From Symbiodinium natans (Eukaryota > Sar > Dinophyceae > Suessiales > Symbiodiniaceae), in contig CAJNDS010002179.1 of NCBI GenBank assembly GCA_905221605.1, positions 1,293,026 through 1,357,025 on the forward strand: a stretch of DNA of 64,000 nucleotides, in the 5' to 3' direction. The notes under the pieces were generated by a model. It did no database searches and was not told the DNA's origin. It saw only the letters and a list, made by a program, of their open reading frames with translations. Made by a program: the position numbers and the translations under genes. Below are positions 1 through 8,874 of this stretch, piece after piece; positions within the stretch are counted from its first letter, which is position 1; the number at the start of each line of letters is the position of its first letter.

Positions 1-1663
1 CTTCGTTGTCCTGACATGGACTTATCCCTCTGAAGCAGCACAGCCCCGAACCCCTGAACACCACCCTCAAAGACCCAAAAGCCTTCCTTTTGAAGGTGCC
101 AGAATTGGGACATTTCTCGAAATAGGGGTACCGCTAATATGCCCCTGCATGGGGTGTAGCCTAAGGCTTCTAACGCCCCATACACCTGCCAATAGATCGA
201 CAGCTCAGCCTTGTAACTTTGGGCTTTAGTCTGTTTCCAAACACAATTGTCCTGAAAGGCAGGGTTCTTACACGGGTCCGAACCGCCTGTTTAAAGCGGG
301 TTTCGGCTTACGTCCCAGGTGGTTCCTTGACTGGCGGTCCAACGTGGGGCCCTAACCATTGCGAACCTCCTCAGACCACAAAACCCTCAATTCTGAAGCC
401 CAACCGAGAGCCCGTTTAGGGTCCCCCCCCCCCCCAACCCATTCCTGAAATGCAGTGTCACGGACCAACCAAGGCGTCCGTACTGCTCTGAGCAGGACAG
501 CCCGGTTGGCTGAAGTTGAGGGTTTAGGGTTTAGGGTTGCTTCTCGGTTTTCAGATGCGCCGCCGGAAGCGGCTTTACGAGAGGTTGAGGGTGCAAAGGT
601 GCTGGAACAGTGAGGGTCCAAGTGTTGCAAAGGTCAATAGACTCCAACCCAAAGCAGCAACATGTGCATCTCCGCATGCATTGGCATACCCTTTCGGCTA
701 CCGACACGGTGCCTTGTTTGTATCCCTTTGCAGGGTGGTTCGGCTCTGTGGTTGTTGAAACTGGTCGGCGCTCGCATGTGCAAAAGCCTTGGTTTCTGGC
801 TTCTAGCGCGTGTCTATGGCTGTTCTGCTACGGAGCCTCTGTAGAAGCTCTATACTGGACCTTGCGCCTACGAGCGCCAGGAAAATCAAGCCAAGCCGGG
901 AAGCTGGCACATGTATGGACCTTACTTAGCGGCCTAGCCATGGTGCCAGCACTCTTGGAGCCAGTTCGATTGAAAAAAGGGTGTTGAGGTTTGTCGGGAT
1001 AAGACGACGAGGATCGCTTGGGCGATGTGTTCGCGACCGCAGTCTTCGCACGTCCTGGCGGGATGACCGCGGCCAGTGACCCCAGTTCTGAAAAGCAGGT
1101 ACCCAGATCGGGTGGAGATGCGAGTTGCGGTAGAATTTGTGGTTGAAGTTTAAGGCCAGGGTGTGGGGTTTAAAGCATTGCCAAAGAAGTGTTTGGACCT
1201 TGGAGAGGTTCGAGGTGTTGATTGGCTCTAAGTTTACAGCTGAGGCCGCGTTTAGGTGTCCAGCACGATGATTTCGAGCCCTACAAGCCTAAAAAATCTG
1301 AAGCCTTCGGAACTCGCGTCGGAATGCGGCACAGGAGAGTACGGGGCTTGCAGCGCCAGGGGCTATAAACGCCAAGCCACAAAAATCGACAGTCGAAACT
1401 CGACAAAACAGACCGCGCCCCAAGGCCGTGCCCCATGAGCCCATCTGTGAGGACTTCCCCGTGAATCCCTATTGCATCTGGGGCTCATGGAAGTGGTCCT
1501 TCAACCTTCGGCAGTTTCAGGGCATTTGAATTTTTGAGGGTTTCAGGGGCCCCCGTGTTTCACAGAAGCGGCTTAGTGTCGAGGAGCGGGGGGGACTTAC
1601 CTAGAGCAGAGAGCTGCCGTGGGCTGGCTGTTCAGAGGCCAGCAGGTAGTGTTTGTTTTTGTT

Positions 1664-1697
1664 GTCTCTCTCTCTCTCTCTCTCTCTCCCTCTCTCA
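1664..1697. repeat. (CT)n microsatellite
   Basis: Seventeen or so TC dinucleotides with one CC interruption. The 224-residue open frame running through it is low-complexity and not supported as a gene. Confidence 0.9.
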
Positions 1698-1908
1698 CAC
1701 TACCACCAGAGATGGTTGCAGTTATGACTGCGACCTAAAGATCCTTGAAGCCGCTAATTATTCGAGGTCTGCTGTGAGGTGTTCTTCCTTGTTTCCGGGT
1801 GGCCTTTCGCAGTGTCGAGGCCTGGAGCGGACGCCCGAGCGCGCCTTGCCTTCATTTGAAGTGCTCTTGAAAACTGGGAGATGCTGGGCCTCAGGCCCCA
1901 GCCTCGGG

Positions 1909-1997
1909 ATGTTCCTCCCTTTTACGAATAGGGATTATAATAGGGGGGGTACTGTAATGATCTCTATTAAGGAGTGTTGGTATAAGGGGGAACATCC
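1909..1997. mobile_element. Foldback element family E, copy 1
   Basis: The ends are inverted repeats (GATGTTCCTCCCTT at the left, AAGGGGGAACATCC at the right). The core TAGGGATTATAATAGGGG resembles the core of the copy at 32437-32532. Short, non-coding and palindromic, so MITE-like. Confidence 0.6.
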
Positions 1998-2621
1998 CAA
2001 TCCCAACCCCAACCCTCCAAAAAGTTCAGCGGGGCGGGCCTTGGGTGATGGCTCGGCAGCTTGTTTTAAGTTGTCCCACAACCCCAAACCCTGCAAGCCC
2101 TACGCACTGGCACTGACGAGTCCCTCCCAGGTCAGCAAGGAAAAGCCTCACTTCAAACCCCCACGCCCCTTAAGCCCCCTACCCGAGACCCTACACCCTA
2201 TACCCTAACCCCTTAAACCCTACCAGCACTTTGGCCCCTTGGCCATGGGCCTGGACCTTTTTCGGCTCCGCAGACAGCGGACGAATGGAGGCTCGCTGGG
2301 CTTAGGGCTTAGGGTTGAGCCAGGTTTGGGGTTTGTGGTTTGGCGTTCCAAGTTGTAAGGAAAGAACTGAACAGATTCAGGACCCAACTACAAAGACCCC
2401 CGGGAGCCGTAATTCTACTAAGCCCTAGACTACAGCCTGCGATGTGCTGCTTGCTGAACTGGGGGGTCCGGCCTCGCCCCTGTCATATATTTTGTTGGCC
2501 GGGCTGAACCCTGAATAGGGTTAGATCTTAGGGTTTTAAGGGTGTAAAGGGCTGAAGGATGCTCACTTGTATAGGGCTTTAAAGGATGCTATCGCCAAGA
2601 GAGGGGCTCCTCTGTTTCACC

Positions 2622-2676
2622 AAGGGCTTCACCACGTGCACTGCGGGGCGAACGCATTCGTGTCTGCTGCTGGGCG
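2622..2676 (+). CDS. RCC1-like repeat exon, candidate (exon a)
   Basis: The plus strand encodes ..AGRTHSCLLLGV, which matches the 'xAGxxHTxLLL' core of a dinoflagellate RCC1 repeat. It is a single short piece with no clear splice sites, so it is the weakest member of the series. If real it is the most upstream exon of the RCC1-repeat gene in the window. Confidence 0.35.
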
Positions 2677-3091
2677 TGACATGCCACCATGAAAAGTCGA
2701 GGGCGATGTGGTTGGCGGCTGGATCTTGGAGTTCTTATCTTCGACAAGGGACAAAGACGGTATTTGGTAACCAGGCACTTGAGAGAGCCCTGGCGCCAAA
2801 ACGGGTTTTGGGGACTTGTAGCTGTTGGCTAGGCAGCTAGACGTTGTCACAATCTCGAAATGTCAAGGGATACGTTGTTTGGATTCTCGAGTCTTGAAAC
2901 CTCATGTCGTCGAGCGTTTCGAAACGGTGAGAGCTACCGAGTCAGGAGCTTAAGATGGATGTTTGCAAATCGGGTGATGCCGCCTTCAATTGCACTTAGA
3001 AACAGCTCAAGCCTTCGAATTGTTGAGGTCCAGGCAGCTCTTCACATATTGCAGATCCTGTTCGCCCAAGCACGCAAAGAACTCAACTGAG

Positions 3092-3174
3092 AAACCCTAA
3101 ACCCTAAACCCCCCAAACCCTAAAAATCCGAAAAACCCCAAACCCTAAAAACCCTAAACACCCTAAACCCTAAA
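3092..3174 (-). repeat. Telomere-type repeat block (CCCTAAA on plus)
   Basis: Degenerate CCCTAAA/CCCCAAA copies, ending 8 bp before an RCC1-like exon. Confidence 0.9.
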
Positions 3175-3181
3175 CTTGGGG

Positions 3182-3262
3182 TTGGGGCCAACCCAGAAAG
3201 GCTCCGTAGCGACGGGGCTGCGGTTCCCTTCGGCAGTCACTTGGCATTGAACACGGGATTTC
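3182..3262 (+). CDS. RCC1-like repeat exon (exon b)
   Basis: Encodes ..LRSDGAAVPFGSHLAL, the second half of an RCC1-type repeat (LRSDG followed by a hydrophobic strand and a G). It is sandwiched between two telomere-type repeat blocks (ends 3174, starts 3279), a pattern repeated along the gene. Boundaries are approximate. Confidence 0.5.
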
Positions 3263-3278
3263 AAGGGCGGAGGACTCC

Positions 3279-3354
3279 CTGAACCCTGAACCCTAAACCC
3301 TAAACCCTATACCCTAAACCCTAAACCCTAAACCCTAAACCCTGAAACCCTAAA
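3279..3354 (-). repeat. Telomere-type repeat block (CCCTAAA on plus)
   Basis: About ten CCCTAAA copies with minor variants (CCCTGAA, CCCTATA). Confidence 0.95.
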
Positions 3355-3721
3355 CAACGGGGCAGATTGGGGTTGGATGCCCAAGGCTTTGGGAATGCTC
3401 GTGTTTGTGCTTTCCAGGTATGTACACATGCACGAGCCCAGACTAGCATTTTGACTATCGTGGATCCAAGCCCCAAGCCCCTCTGAGAAGAATAAGAAGA
3501 AGAAGAACAGAAGAAGAGTGTTCTGCGGGACCGTACTAGTTGCTTGGGAGTCTCCCATCCTTGCACTATAAATTCAATCGCCTCCCTCCCTCCCCTCCGT
3601 CCCTCCCCCCCTCCGCCTCTCAAACTCCTGCTCCTGTTCTCCCTCCTCCTCCTCCTCCTCATGACGCCACTTTCGTGGCCTCGCCTCGCTGAGAAGCTGC
3701 CGCCCCCGGCCTAGGCAACCT

Positions 3722-3772
3722 CTCCGACAAGTGCAACTTCCCTCCGCTGGAGGAGCGCCGAGCCGAACAGGG
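3722..3772 (+). CDS. RCC1-like repeat exon (exon c)
   Basis: Encodes ..KCNFPPLEERRAEQG, the counterpart of the 'GQCDIPPLEEG' segment of an RCC1-like repeat. The frame reaches a stop at about 3800, so the piece must be spliced if it is used. Confidence 0.45.
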
Positions 3773-4012
3773 ACCTGGCCTTCGGGGGTTTGCGGCTTAG
3801 GAAGGGAAGTGCTGCTGGGCCGTAGAGCCCTATTGTGTTCCCCCATGCAAAAAACCTCGGCGAATGCGAAAACCCTGACAGGTGTGGCACTTCAGGGATC
3901 TAGTTCGTGTCTGAGGGTGCGTTTTGATGTTGCTTCTCCTGGGCTCCCTGTGCAAAACATCCACTTTCTGCGAACTGCATGATGCATGCTGCCCCCACTC
4001 CCCACTTATGTA

Positions 4013-4203
4013 TCCAAAGAGCCCAATACCCCTTATAGAAGGAACATACTATACATTTTGCAGGGATCCTTTTTTGTGATTTAAGGTTCATTCCTATCCT
4101 ATACCCCTTAAAGAAGGAACATACTATATATTATACAGGGATCCTTTGTTGTGATTTAAGGTTCATTCCCATCCTTAGTTGAGGGGTATTGGGCTCTCTG
4201 GGT
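4013..4203. mobile_element. Foldback element family B, copy 1
   Basis: Terminal inverted repeat AAAGAGCCCAATACCCCTTA (left) against TGAGGGGTATTGGGCTCTCT (right). Inside, a 75-bp segment beginning AGAAGGAACATACTATA is duplicated head to tail (4037 and 4112). The same termini occur at 46258-46378. Non-coding and MITE-like. Confidence 0.75.
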
Positions 4204-4286
4204 AGTCCATCAGGAGGGCCTCTCCTACACCCAGGTGGCCTGCGGAGGCTCCATATGGGGCCTTTGCATTTCGGGTTTAGGGTTTT

Positions 4287-4321
4287 GGGGGGGGGGGGGG
4301 GGGGGGGGGGGTTTTTTTTTT
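4287..4321. repeat. Poly-G (about 25) followed by poly-T
   Basis: One of many long G or C homopolymers in the window (others near 5687-5714, 6226-6240, 17936-17953, 25718-25733, 45610-45626, 58109-58127). Lengths may be affected by sequencing error. Confidence 0.85.
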
Positions 4322-4451
4322 TCTTTTTCTGGATGGACGGGGTACCCAAAGAGACAGGAATTGTGGAGTGGGTGTGGATGGGAACTAGTGTAGAGGATTG
4401 GGCGCAGGGGTTTCGCCCGAAATGACGGCTTCTTTTGTTGGATGTTTTTGG

Positions 4452-4553
4452 GGGTTTCCGAAATTAGAGGTACCTTCTTGGGGTCGTTATTATAAGGGGA
4501 TCCTACTATTTGGGGGACTACTTTCGGGGTCCCTTACTTTCGTAAACCCCCCA
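4452..4553 (+). mobile_element. Interspersed repeat family D, copy 1
   Basis: Starts GGGTTTCCGAAATTAGAGGT and contains GGGGATCCTACTATTTGGGG. Related copies lie at 32995-33102 (same strand) and 25908-25994 (opposite strand). Confidence 0.6.
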
Positions 4554-5024
4554 TATGTATTTCTGTGTGTATATATATATATTTCTATAGATATATATTA
4601 TAATACTCACTCACGCATCCGGAAGAACGATCTACATCCTAGCCGAGCAGGGGGGCTGTTACCCCCGCTTGTTGGTTGAGTCGCAAAGGTGCCCAACTGC
4701 CTCTTGGCACACGTTGGAAGAGAGGCTAGCTAGCCCTCCCACAAAACTGCACCACCATCAAAGACAAAGGAAGTACGGTGGAACCCCCTTACCCCATCTC
4801 CCTGGTCCGACTTCAAAGCGTCCAGCAGCTCTTGCGCTTGGCGCTCCAATCCACCACGTGGAGCTTGACCGTACTTGCGATGAGCGCCAACGCTGGAAAG
4901 TACATTCTCAACAGAGCTCAACACATGCGTAAAATCAGCACTACAAGCAAGGTCCAATTTCACGGATCTCCTGTCCCAGCCTATATCTACATATATAGAT
5001 AGACAGACACACACATACTTTACA

Positions 5025-5104
5025 TAAATAAATAAATACAAATATAAATAAATAAATAAATAAATATATATATATATATATATCATTATATATAATACTA
5101 TATA
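5025..5104. repeat. (AAAT)n / (TA)n microsatellite
   Basis: AAAT tetranucleotides passing into an AT dinucleotide run. A shorter TA run lies at 4567-4602. Confidence 0.9.
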
Positions 5105-5160
5105 CATGTATGCCTATGGCCCATGTATAGAGATGAATTCCCCAACCTTGGCCTGGTCAG

Positions 5161-5209
5161 ATGTCTCTCAAGGACACCACACCGCGCTACTACGCAGTGA
5201 TGGCGAGGT
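5161..5209 (+). CDS. RCC1-like repeat exon (exon d)
   Basis: Preceded by CTGGTCAG (acceptor-like), it encodes DVSQGHHTALLRSDGEV, a textbook match to the VxxGxHHTALLRSDGxV core of dinoflagellate RCC1 repeats. It is followed by GTGCCC (possible donor) and then a telomere-type block at 5238-5268. Confidence 0.6.
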
Positions 5210-6031
5210 GCCCCCCCCCAACCCAGCAAACAGGGGTCCCCTAAACCCTAAACCCTAAACCCTAAACTCTTTTGCCCTTTTGGGTTCTGGGCGCCTTTGT
5301 TCAAGTAGCAACCCCAGAAGTGTTCCCTTCTGCTCAGTTTCCAGGCCGCCTGCGCCAGCTTCTTAAGGGATGGTCCAGGGTACCGATGGCGGTTTCTGAA
5401 AGCAGGGTTTGCCTTTTATGGGAGGTTCGTATAGTACGGGTTTAGGGCTTTGGTCGGGGGATTTTCTCCTGTAATTCCCTACGAAGAACCAGCACCCAAA
5501 CCCGGGCGCAGGCCTTTATCGTGGGGGGCCTTCCCGCGAAGGAGCCCTCAAGGCGGCGTTTCAAGGTCATCCGGTTCAATGTTGGGGGCTTCCTTGTACT
5601 GAGATCTTCGATTTCGGAGTTGAAAGTTGCCCTCGGGCCGTTAGATGTGTTCAGTAGACGGGAAGGAAAACATGGTGGCAGAAGCATGGGGGGGGGGGGG
5701 GGGGGGGGGGGGGGCACCTGACCCATACATGTATGATCTGCTTAGATGTTTGTGGGTTTGAGGTTTAGGGCTTCGCCTTGGCTGTATAACGGCTCAGCTA
5801 CAGCGAGAGGGTTGCAGGTTCGATTTGTCGGGTGAAAGGCGTTCTGTCGGGCATGTTTACTCTTCAGCGCGGTTGCTTCCACCATTGTGCTTAACATCAT
5901 CCTTGCCATTATTCTTCACGTGTTGTCTGAAGATCTTACTGTATGCCATGTCGTTTGGAACATTCACGAGGATACGCTTCATTTTGGGAAGCCCCAAAAG
6001 CGTCGGCTACGGTAGCCGCCGTGGTCTGCAG

Positions 6032-6102
6032 AGGAGAATTGCCGCAAGAGGCTCCCATTCTTGCCTGTGCCTGAGCTGCCCGAGGGCACGACGTACACGC
6101 AG
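6032..6102 (+). CDS. RCC1-like repeat exon (exon e)
   Basis: After GGTCTGCAG (acceptor-like) the frame reads ..PVPELPEGTTYTQ, the 'xIPxLPEGTTYTQ' half-repeat. The exon appears to end at ACGCAG with GC as the first intron bases, as at 27530 and 28090. An upstream in-frame TAG lies in the presumed intron. Confidence 0.6.
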
Positions 6103-6268
6103 GCGCAGCTTGATAGACGCACTGTCCTCCATGTAGTTGGAACGCGGCGCGTTCCCGCCCCTACGTTTTTCAGCACTTGCTCAGGCATTTCCTCTTCCTT
6201 GCGGGTTTGGGGGGGGGTGGGGTGGGGGGGGGGGGGGGGGATAAGAACATCATTCATATTGCATCCAC

Positions 6269-6527
6269 GCCCAAAACACTGGTATTTACAGCGTTTTCCC
6301 AGTTTGTACAACGTACCGTGCAAGGTTGTGGAACAAGACACGTTGTCACAAGCGTCCATGCCTTTTGCGACCATGCCCAAAACACTGGTGTTTACGCCCA
6401 AAACACTGGTATTTACAGCATTTCCGCCGCTTGTACAACATACTGCGGAAGGATGTGCAACAAGAAAAGCATTCACAAGTGTCCTTGCCTTTGGCGACCA
6501 TGCCCAAAACACTGGTATTTACAGTGT
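6269..6527 (+). repeat. Tandem repeat of about 106-126 bp, three units
   Basis: CCCAAAACACTGGTATTTAC recurs at about 6270, 6396 and 6502, with a partial extra copy at 6375. The intervening CTTGTACAAC..GTGCAACAAGA and GCGACCATG segments are also conserved. Frames stay open by chance; no protein family is seen. Confidence 0.75.
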
Positions 6528-6841
6528 TTTCAAAAAAAACACTGCCCTGATGACTTCCGGACATGCCCCTCCGCAAGCCGCCCTGCCATCATAATCCTGT
6601 TGCTGCCATCAAACTCCTATCTTACAAAACTTACCCAGTAGTGTGACAGGGCCCTCCTCCAAATCACCGAAATGACTCTACTTCATGAATAACCCACGCC
6701 TGCCAGTGTTTCCTGAACCCCCCTTCCCCAGAACATGCTTCCCGTTGTAGGGGCGTGAACACGCCGCGCACCATGTAGTTCCAGGGTCCCAGAGATTGCC
6801 CTGTAGCTCCCCACAGGGAATCTGTAGACGAGAGCAGGCCC

Positions 6842-6926
6842 TTGTTCCCTTTTTTGGGGGTTAGGTTCCCTCATAATAAGCCCCTCCAAACCAGCAAGGG
6901 CACCCTTTTTGTTGCCAGGTTACACT
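6842..6926 (+). mobile_element. Interspersed repeat family F, copy 1
   Basis: CCCTTTTTTGGGGGTTAGGT..CCTCATAATAAGCCCCTCC..CCAGGTTAC. Copies with the same order of blocks lie at 33406-33492 and 58842-58930. Confidence 0.5.
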
Positions 6927-7202
6927 TCGGTCTAGTACAAGGGTCTAGGTTTAGAGTTTAGGGTTTATAAAGGTATAGAGCGCGTAGGCGCAGCTTAGGG
7001 GCTCTGACTGCAAAGACGGCGGATCCTTTGTTTGGGGTTTTGGCGGATCCTAAAGGGCCCAGAAAGCCATACGAGGACCTGTGACTTCTTACCCTCTTTT
7101 CGTGATCTCTTGAAGGTTGGGGCTTCTTCTTCATGATCCCTTCCAGGTTGGGCTTATTCATGGGGTCCTAAAAAAAAGGAAATGGAGATGCCATGAGTCC
7201 CC

Positions 7203-7244
7203 CTAAACCCTAAACCCCAAACCCCAAACCCTAAACCCTAAGCC
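7203..7244 (-). repeat. Telomere-type repeat block (CCCTAAA on plus)
   Basis: Six CCCTAAA/CCCCAAA copies immediately upstream of the LINE-1 element, so they may mark its 5' junction. Confidence 0.9.
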
Positions 7245-7362
7245 CCGAAGACTAATTACATACCCTCCCTAAAACCCTGTCGACACCTTACGAGGCGGAC
7301 CTGGGACGGACGTGCGCGTGCACAGACATACAGCGCACTCGTGTCCCGTGCGTCTCGCGGTC

Positions 7363-8814
7363 ATGTTGCCGGAGTATGACAGTCAGAGTCCCCCTCCGGC
7401 GGATGACGAGCTTAGGTCAGTCGACCCCGATGGTCCGGGGGGGATGTTGGCGGTCCTACAGACACAACCGGATCATGAGCGCAGGCAGCTGCAGGCAGCT
7501 GCGGAGGCTGCGGCCAGGCTGACGCGCTCGCTGGATCAGGGTAGGGCTGAGGGGGGGGATGGCGACGGGGGGGGATCGAGGGCAGGGGGGGCGGATGGGG
7601 AACCTGTCTGCGCGGAGCGCCTGGCCCTTCAGGGGCATGCGGCGGCTGCTGCGGCACTGCTGGCCGCCACCACATCCATGCCCGTGAATAGCATCGCTTT
7701 GCCCGCCGCGGCCTTTTCCACGGGGGGGGCTGCTCGTAAGGAACGCACGCATTCCCAGGAAGCCAGCCCAGAAAAACGCCTCCGTACACAGGAGTGCCTC
7801 CCTAGCTTTGGCGACGCTAGGGCCGCTGAGGGGGCTCCGGCCCATAGAGCTCCCCCGCTGTTCCATGGGGGTCGTGGGGATCACCCCCTCCCGGGGCCCC
7901 CCCCCTTCTCCGGGCCCCAGCATTTCCTTTTGGATGAACCGACGTGGGTGGGAGGGCTCAGGGATCAGTTGAATCATCTGCACGGTAAACAGGACACCGC
8001 CTTGGCCCAGCTGAGTGGCGCGACCGCTCAAATACAGACACTCACAGCACAAATGGGGTCGCTGGGGGACACGGTCCGGGGCCACGATACGCGCCTTGGG
8101 ACGGCAGAGGGCCGTCTCGGAGAGCTTGAAGCAGAGGTCCGACGTCTTCGGTCGGTCAGTCCTAGTCCTGCCGCGACGCGGGGCAGCTCCCCGCGCTTCT
8201 CGCAGGCCGGCTCGTCCCTGCCTGACCGGCACATAGACGATTTCCAGATTGTGGTGGGGGGATGGGATGAGGCCCGTCGGGTGGAGATCGAGGGGGAGGT
8301 CACTCGCTTGTTCTCAGATGCCCAGGCCGAGGCCTTGCTTAAGCGCGTCCATGTACCATATGCCAGATCTCGCTACTGTCGTGTGGAGTTGCTGTTCCCC
8401 GACGACCGCCCGCGTGCCAAAAGGGAGCTACAGGGCACGGTGCTGCATGCCTTACGCCAGCGCATCAGTGAAGGCAGCCGCTTGCCCGGTCAGGGCTCGG
8501 CACGCTTGTGGGCTAAGCGCAATCGTGGGCCTGAGGAGAGGGCTAAGATTCGTGCTATTGTCTCCATGAAGGCACTGGCCTTGGAGTTTGTTTCGGAAAC
8601 TGACGTGGACTTCGACTGGTCTGGGCGGGTCTGGGTGAAGGGGCGGGAGATTTTGTTCCACGCCGACCGTCGCCCCCCATTTGACGGGGCGGTCATGCTT
8701 CAGAATGGTCGAGGGGAGGACACGGGCTGGTATGTGCGTTTGGGTGACTTTGCAGCCCTCTTGGGGGTCGCAGAAGAGACGCTCCGGCAGCGACTGGACC
8801 TTCGCGATGAGTGA
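7363..8814 (+). CDS. LINE-1 ORF1, L1-ORF1p-like nucleic-acid-binding protein
   Basis: 483 residues from the first ATG; the frame is open for 17 more codons upstream. The N-terminal third is low-complexity (Gly/Ala/Pro-rich). A basic patch with KR..R follows, then a heptad-like coiled coil (about residues 205-265, LRDQLNHLHGKQ.. to ..LGELEAEVRRLR). The last ~200 residues include a compact segment beginning FQIVVGGWDEARR and ending in a conserved-looking FVSETDVDFDWSGRVWVKG. Coiled coil + RRM-like + C-terminal domain is the architecture of L1-type ORF1 proteins, which bind RNA and chaperone reverse transcription; the RRM assignment is inferred from pattern and position. It ends in TGA-CTA, in frame with ORF2. 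Confidence 0.65.
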   Translation: MLPEYDSQSPPPADDELRSVDPDGPGGMLAVLQTQPDHERRQLQAAAEAAARLTRSLDQGRAEGGDGDGGGSRAGGADGEPVCAERLALQGHAAAAAALLAATTSMPVNSIALPAAAFSTGGAARKERTHSQEASPEKRLRTQECLPSFGDARAAEGAPAHRAPPLFHGGRGDHPLPGPPPFSGPQHFLLDEPTWVGGLRDQLNHLHGKQDTALAQLSGATAQIQTLTAQMGSLGDTVRGHDTRLGTAEGRLGELEAEVRRLRSVSPSPAATRGSSPRFSQAGSSLPDRHIDDFQIVVGGWDEARRVEIEGEVTRLFSDAQAEALLKRVHVPYARSRYCRVELLFPDDRPRAKRELQGTVLHALRQRISEGSRLPGQGSARLWAKRNRGPEERAKIRAIVSMKALALEFVSETDVDFDWSGRVWVKGREILFHADRRPPFDGAVMLQNGRGEDTGWYVRLGDFAALLGVAEETLRQRLDLRDE

Positions 8815-8874
8815 CTACCGGGGGGACGGGCCTGCGCGCAAACGCGGGCCGGGGCTTCCAGGGAATTGGTCTGC
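8812..8874 (+). promoter_or_regulatory. Possible stop-codon readthrough signal between ORF1 and ORF2
   Basis: ORF1 ends GAG TGA CTA CCG. The 20 codons between this TGA and the first ATG of ORF2 are open and in the same frame. UGA followed by CUA is an established leaky-termination context in viruses and animal genes. The codons just before the ORF2 ATG read ..RELVC, completing the expected first beta strand of the endonuclease (LVCMSWNLHG). This supports synthesis of an ORF1-ORF2 fusion. Confidence 0.5.

Larger units (their letters stand above)
1..2620. other. No convincing gene; repeat-bearing non-coding DNA
   Basis: Open frames here are short, overlap one another on both strands and have no recognisable protein pattern. 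The stretch holds isolated telomere-type TTTAGGG copies (about 514-540), a CT microsatellite and one foldback element. It is probably intron or intergenic DNA upstream of the first RCC1-like exon. Confidence 0.5.

Noticed and set aside
1534-2208. 224-codon plus-strand frame
   Set aside because: Runs through a CT microsatellite and telomere-type repeats; no domain-like region.
5787-5835. tRNA-like GGCTCAG..GGTTCGATT
   Set aside because: Spacing and stems do not make a cloverleaf; probably chance.
7456-8232. 258-codon minus-strand frame
   Set aside because: Shadow of ORF1; low-complexity Arg/Pro-rich composition.
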